The notes below the pieces were generated by a model, which worked only from the letters and a program-made list of their open reading frames with translations, searched no databases and had not been told where the DNA came from. A stretch of DNA of 64,000 nucleotides, from assembly GCF_900167275.1 (NCBI RefSeq), contig NZ_FUWX01000012.1, positions 41,248 through 105,247 on the forward strand, given 5' to 3'. The stretch is from Cetobacterium ceti (GTDB taxonomy: Bacteria > Fusobacteriota > Fusobacteriia > Fusobacteriales > Fusobacteriaceae). Shown one piece after another: positions 61,752-64,000 of this stretch; position 1 is the first letter of the stretch; each line of letters opens with the position of its first letter. A program made the translations under genes and the position numbers.

Positions 61752-63058
61752 TAAACTTGCTCCTTTTGTCCTATGATTTCTTCAAGTTTCATTCCCCTTG
61801 ATCCCTTTAAAAGTACTAATTTTTCACCTTTTTCCTCTTTCAAGGCTGAGATTATATCCTTCTTACTTTCAAAACTTCTCAATTTTATATTTTGAAACTC
61901 TTTTTTTGCTTCTGACATTAAAGGCCCATAAAGATATATTTTATCTACATTTGACCCTATAGCTTTTTCAATTATTTCCCTATGGAATTCTAAAGCTCTC
62001 TCTCCTAATTCAAGCATATCTCCTAAAATTGCTATTTTCATTTTAGGAATATTTAAATTCCCAAAAGTTTCTAAGGAGAAACTCATAGAAGTAGGACTTG
62101 CATTATAGGCATCATTTATAAAAAGTATATCTCCTTTTTGAATTTTTTCAAATCTCATAGGAGTTATATCTCCCTTTAAAAGACCTCTTTTTATCTCCTC
62201 TTCACTAAGTCCAAAGGCTTTACCTAAACCAACAGCCATAGCTCCGTTTATACAGTTATGTCTTCCATTTAAAGTGATTTTATACTCTTTATTATTAACT
62301 TTAAAAGTTGTGTATTCTAGGTGATCTATAATATCATCTATTACAAAATCATTTTCCTTTGAAAATCCAACTTTATTTCCTAAAACATCTTTTAAAAATG
62401 GGTCATCTCCATATACATAGAGATTTTCCTTTTTAATATAGGGAATCATCTCTCCCTTGGCTTTAAAAACATTTTCTCTAGTTTTTAAATACTCCAAATG
62501 AGAATCTCCAATATTGGTTATAATCCCATAATCTGGTTGTGCTATTTTACAAAGAAGATCAATTTCCCCAAAACTACTCATTCCCATTTCTAACACAGCA
62601 ACTTCTGTATCATCATCTAAGGATAAAATTGTATAGGGTAGTCCTATATGGTTATTATAATTTCCTTGAGTTTTCTCTGTTTTATATTTTTCTGATAAAA
62701 CTCCTGTTATTAAATCCTTTGTTGTAGTTTTTCCATTACTTCCTGTAATTCCAATAACTTTTAAATTTAATTTTTTTCTATATAAATTAGCTAATTTTTG
62801 CATTGTTTCAACAGTGTTTTCCACTCTTATAATTCTAGGATCATTTAAATCTTCCCTAATATTATCCCCAATAACTATACTAGCTCCCATTTCTAGAGCC
62901 TTTTCACAATAGTTATTTCCACTGTTTATTCCAAAAAATAAGCTATTCTTTTCTATTTTTCTACTGTCCATTACCACATTTGAAATTTCTAAATTTTCAT
63001 TTTTAAGAAATTCCTTCTGCGGAAAAAAGCTTTTTAAAACTTCTAATAGTCTTTTCAT
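61751..63058 (-). CDS. murF: UDP-MurNAc-tripeptide-D-alanyl-D-alanine ligase
   Basis: Adds D-Ala-D-Ala to the stem tripeptide. The 435-residue protein has P-loop GITGSNGKTTTKDL, AVLEMGMSSFGEI, NDAYNASPTSM and LGDMLELGERA. First gene of the dcw unit; its start is 7 nt from AAGGGG. It overlaps mraY by one nucleotide. murE is not present in the cluster. Confidence 0.96.
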   Translation of the reverse strand: MKRLLEVLKSFFPQKEFLKNENLEISNVVMDSRKIEKNSLFFGINSGNNYCEKALEMGASIVIGDNIREDLNDPRIIRVENTVETMQKLANLYRKKLNLKVIGITGSNGKTTTKDLITGVLSEKYKTEKTQGNYNNHIGLPYTILSLDDDTEVAVLEMGMSSFGEIDLLCKIAQPDYGIITNIGDSHLEYLKTRENVFKAKGEMIPYIKKENLYVYGDDPFLKDVLGNKVGFSKENDFVIDDIIDHLEYTTFKVNNKEYKITLNGRHNCINGAMAVGLGKAFGLSEEEIKRGLLKGDITPMRFEKIQKGDILFINDAYNASPTSMSFSLETFGNLNIPKMKIAILGDMLELGERALEFHREIIEKAIGSNVDKIYLYGPLMSEAKKEFQNIKLRSFESKKDIISALKEEKGEKLVLLKGSRGMKLEEIIGQKEQV

Positions 63059-63093
63059 TATATATTGCCCCTTTTCCAGTTAACATATCTAAT

Positions 63094-63122
63094 ATTTTAA
63101 CATTTTCAAGGGTTAGGCACAA
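63094..63122 (-). promoter_or_regulatory. Promoter of the murF-ftsZ cluster
   Basis: On the minus strand TTGTGC (63117-63122), 17-bp spacer and TGT-TAAAAT (-10 at 63094-63099, extended -10) lie about 36 nt upstream of murF, within the gap after gmhB. Confidence 0.5.
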
Positions 63123-63129
63123 CTTTTTT

Positions 63130-63684
63130 TTAACTGTTTTTTTGTAAGTCCAAAGCAAATTCTAATAAATTTTTATATATAGGAACATCTCCATCCACTT
63201 TATTTTTCTCCTCTTTCCCATATCCAGTTTCAACTAAAATGCTCTTCATATTGGCATTTTTTCCAGCTTTAATATCGCTTAATCTATCTCCTACCATATA
63301 GGATTGTCTAGGATCAATATTAAACTCCTCTATACCTTTTAAAAGCATTCCTGGATTAGGCTTTCTACATTCACAAGAAATTTTATATTTTCCCACACCT
63401 TTTTCCTCATGATGGGGACAGTAATAGGCTGCTGATATTTCTCCCCCTGCTTCTTTGGCTACCTTTGTCATATGGTTATTTAATGTTACCAGATCCATTT
63501 CCCCATAATATCCCCTGGCAATTCCCGATTGATTTGTTACAACTATTATTTTATATCCTAACTCTGTGAAGATTTTTAAAGCTTCTAGAGCTCCCTCTTC
63601 AAATTGAAAATCCTCTATTTTATGAAGATAATGTTTTTCTACGTTAATAGTTCCATCTCTATCTAAAAAAATTCCCTTATTCAT
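63130..63684 (-). CDS. gmhB: D-glycero-D-manno-heptose 1,7-bisphosphate phosphatase GmhB
   Basis: HAD-family phosphatase of the ADP-heptose pathway for LPS inner core. The 184-residue protein has the nucleophile motif FLDRDGTIN (D8, D10), VVTNQSGIARGYY, the zinc loop CPHHEEKGVGKYKISCECRKPNPGM (split as C-P-H-H then C-E-C) and VGDRLSDIKAG. It starts 7 nt from GGGAGG and only 41 nt after 5S rRNA. Its presence suggests heptose-containing LPS. Confidence 0.92.
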   Translation of the reverse strand: MNKGIFLDRDGTINVEKHYLHKIEDFQFEEGALEALKIFTELGYKIIVVTNQSGIARGYYGEMDLVTLNNHMTKVAKEAGGEISAAYYCPHHEEKGVGKYKISCECRKPNPGMLLKGIEEFNIDPRQSYMVGDRLSDIKAGKNANMKSILVETGYGKEEKNKVDGDVPIYKNLLEFALDLQKNS

Positions 63685-63725
63685 CAGTAAAACCTCCCTA
63701 AGTTCTTTTCAAAAAATAAAAAAAA

Positions 63726-63843
63726 GATTGGCAACTTTCTATCCTCCCAGGGGGCTGCCCCCCAAGTACTTTCGACGTTTACGAGCTTAACTTCCAGGTT
63801 CGGAATGTTACTGGGTGTACCCTCGTAGCCATAGTTACCAATC
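63726..63843 (-). rRNA. rrf: 5S ribosomal RNA
   Basis: 118 nt. The ends pair as helix I, GATTGGTAAC with GTTGCCAATC (one G-U pair). Internal CCGAACCTGGAAGTTAAG is the conserved loop region. It follows 23S on the same strand and is directly followed by eight U residues (63718-63725). Confidence 0.96.
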
Positions 63844-63891
63844 AATATTTTGTGTTATTTTGAACACTTGAAACTATATAGTAGTATTAAA

Positions 63892-64000
63892 GGTTAAGAC
63901 TTCGACATATTAGTATTGGTCAGCTAAAAGCATTGCTACTCTTACACCCCCAACCTATCAATCTCCTAGTCTCGAAGATGTCTAAAAGAATACTTATCTT
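63892..64000 (-). rRNA. rrl: 23S ribosomal RNA, 3' end (partial)
   Basis: The last about 109 nt of 23S: conserved AGGTTGGGGGTGTAAG and TGACCAATACTAATA segments are present, ending at the CTTAACC strand of the closing helix. The rest lies beyond the right edge. The spacer to 5S is about 48 nt. Confidence 0.95.

Overview
The window reads as chromosome from a low-GC, anaerobic, Gram-negative-type bacterium, most likely a member of Fusobacteriota (the Fusobacterium/Cetobacterium/Ilyobacter side). The evidence is the mix of traits. Firmicute-like housekeeping genes (HrcA/CIRCE control, RNase J, MutS2, RbgA, Mini-III, YqeK, HPr with Ser46) sit next to envelope genes of a double-membrane cell (FadL-type outer-membrane barrel, heptose phosphatase GmhB, AMIN-domain amidase). 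A selenocysteine-containing glycine/sarcosine/betaine-type reductase points to amino-acid or betaine fermentation. Genus is inference only.

Layout, left to right. 1-1306 (-): a second GrpE-like/Hsp70-like pair, the Hsp70 cut by the window edge. 1577-1924 (-): tmRNA. 2159-6353 (+): GrdX, the component B proprotein, the Sec-containing component B protein (in-frame UGA at 4894-4896 with a hairpin behind it) and a membrane transporter. 6376-9535 (-): smpB, rnr, yqeK. 9609-11542 (-): GerMN-domain protein, amidase, yajC. 11640-16384 (-): CIRCE-hrcA-grpE-dnaK-dnaJ. 16583-18548 (+): TetR regulator and FadL-like porin. 18608-37026 (-): one very long run of closely packed genes (DUF445, ruvB, Rrf2 regulator, rsmE, mtaB, LytR_C protein, mreD, mrdA, rnj, yhbY, YuiD-like, dxs, HD protein, tlyA, ctpA, rsmI, rbgA, nadE, folP, small membrane protein) ending in a clear terminator. 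37160-41646 (-): ptsI-ptsH-ispH-rpsA. 41776-42105 (-): tRNA Val-Asp-Phe-Cys. 42205-50874 (-): mutS2-ispD-nitrilase-unknown-cysS-mrnC-mreB-holB. 51035-51292 (+): rpmB. 51394-51944 (-): rpsF-rpsR. 52051-63058 (-): peptidoglycan/division cluster murF-mraY-murD-murG-murC-murB-ddl-ftsQ-ftsA-ftsZ. 63130-63684 (-): gmhB. 63726-64000 (-): 5S and the 3' end of 23S rRNA.

Functional links: ssrA, smpB and rnr (ribosome rescue and RNA decay) lie within 9 kb, split by the reductase cassette. Isoprenoid genes dxs, ispH and ispD are dispersed through three operons. Peptidoglycan precursor synthesis and division genes are contiguous, while the elongation genes mreB and mreD-mrdA are in separate operons. Most promoters found follow a sigma-70-like pattern with 17-bp spacing or an extended -10. 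Many genes overlap by 1-25 nt, implying translational coupling.

No insertion sequence, prophage, CRISPR array or integron was seen. No gene-free, RNA-free stretch exceeds about 300 bases. The only accessory-looking material is the reductase cassette, the second GrpE/Hsp70 pair and the TetR-FadL pair.
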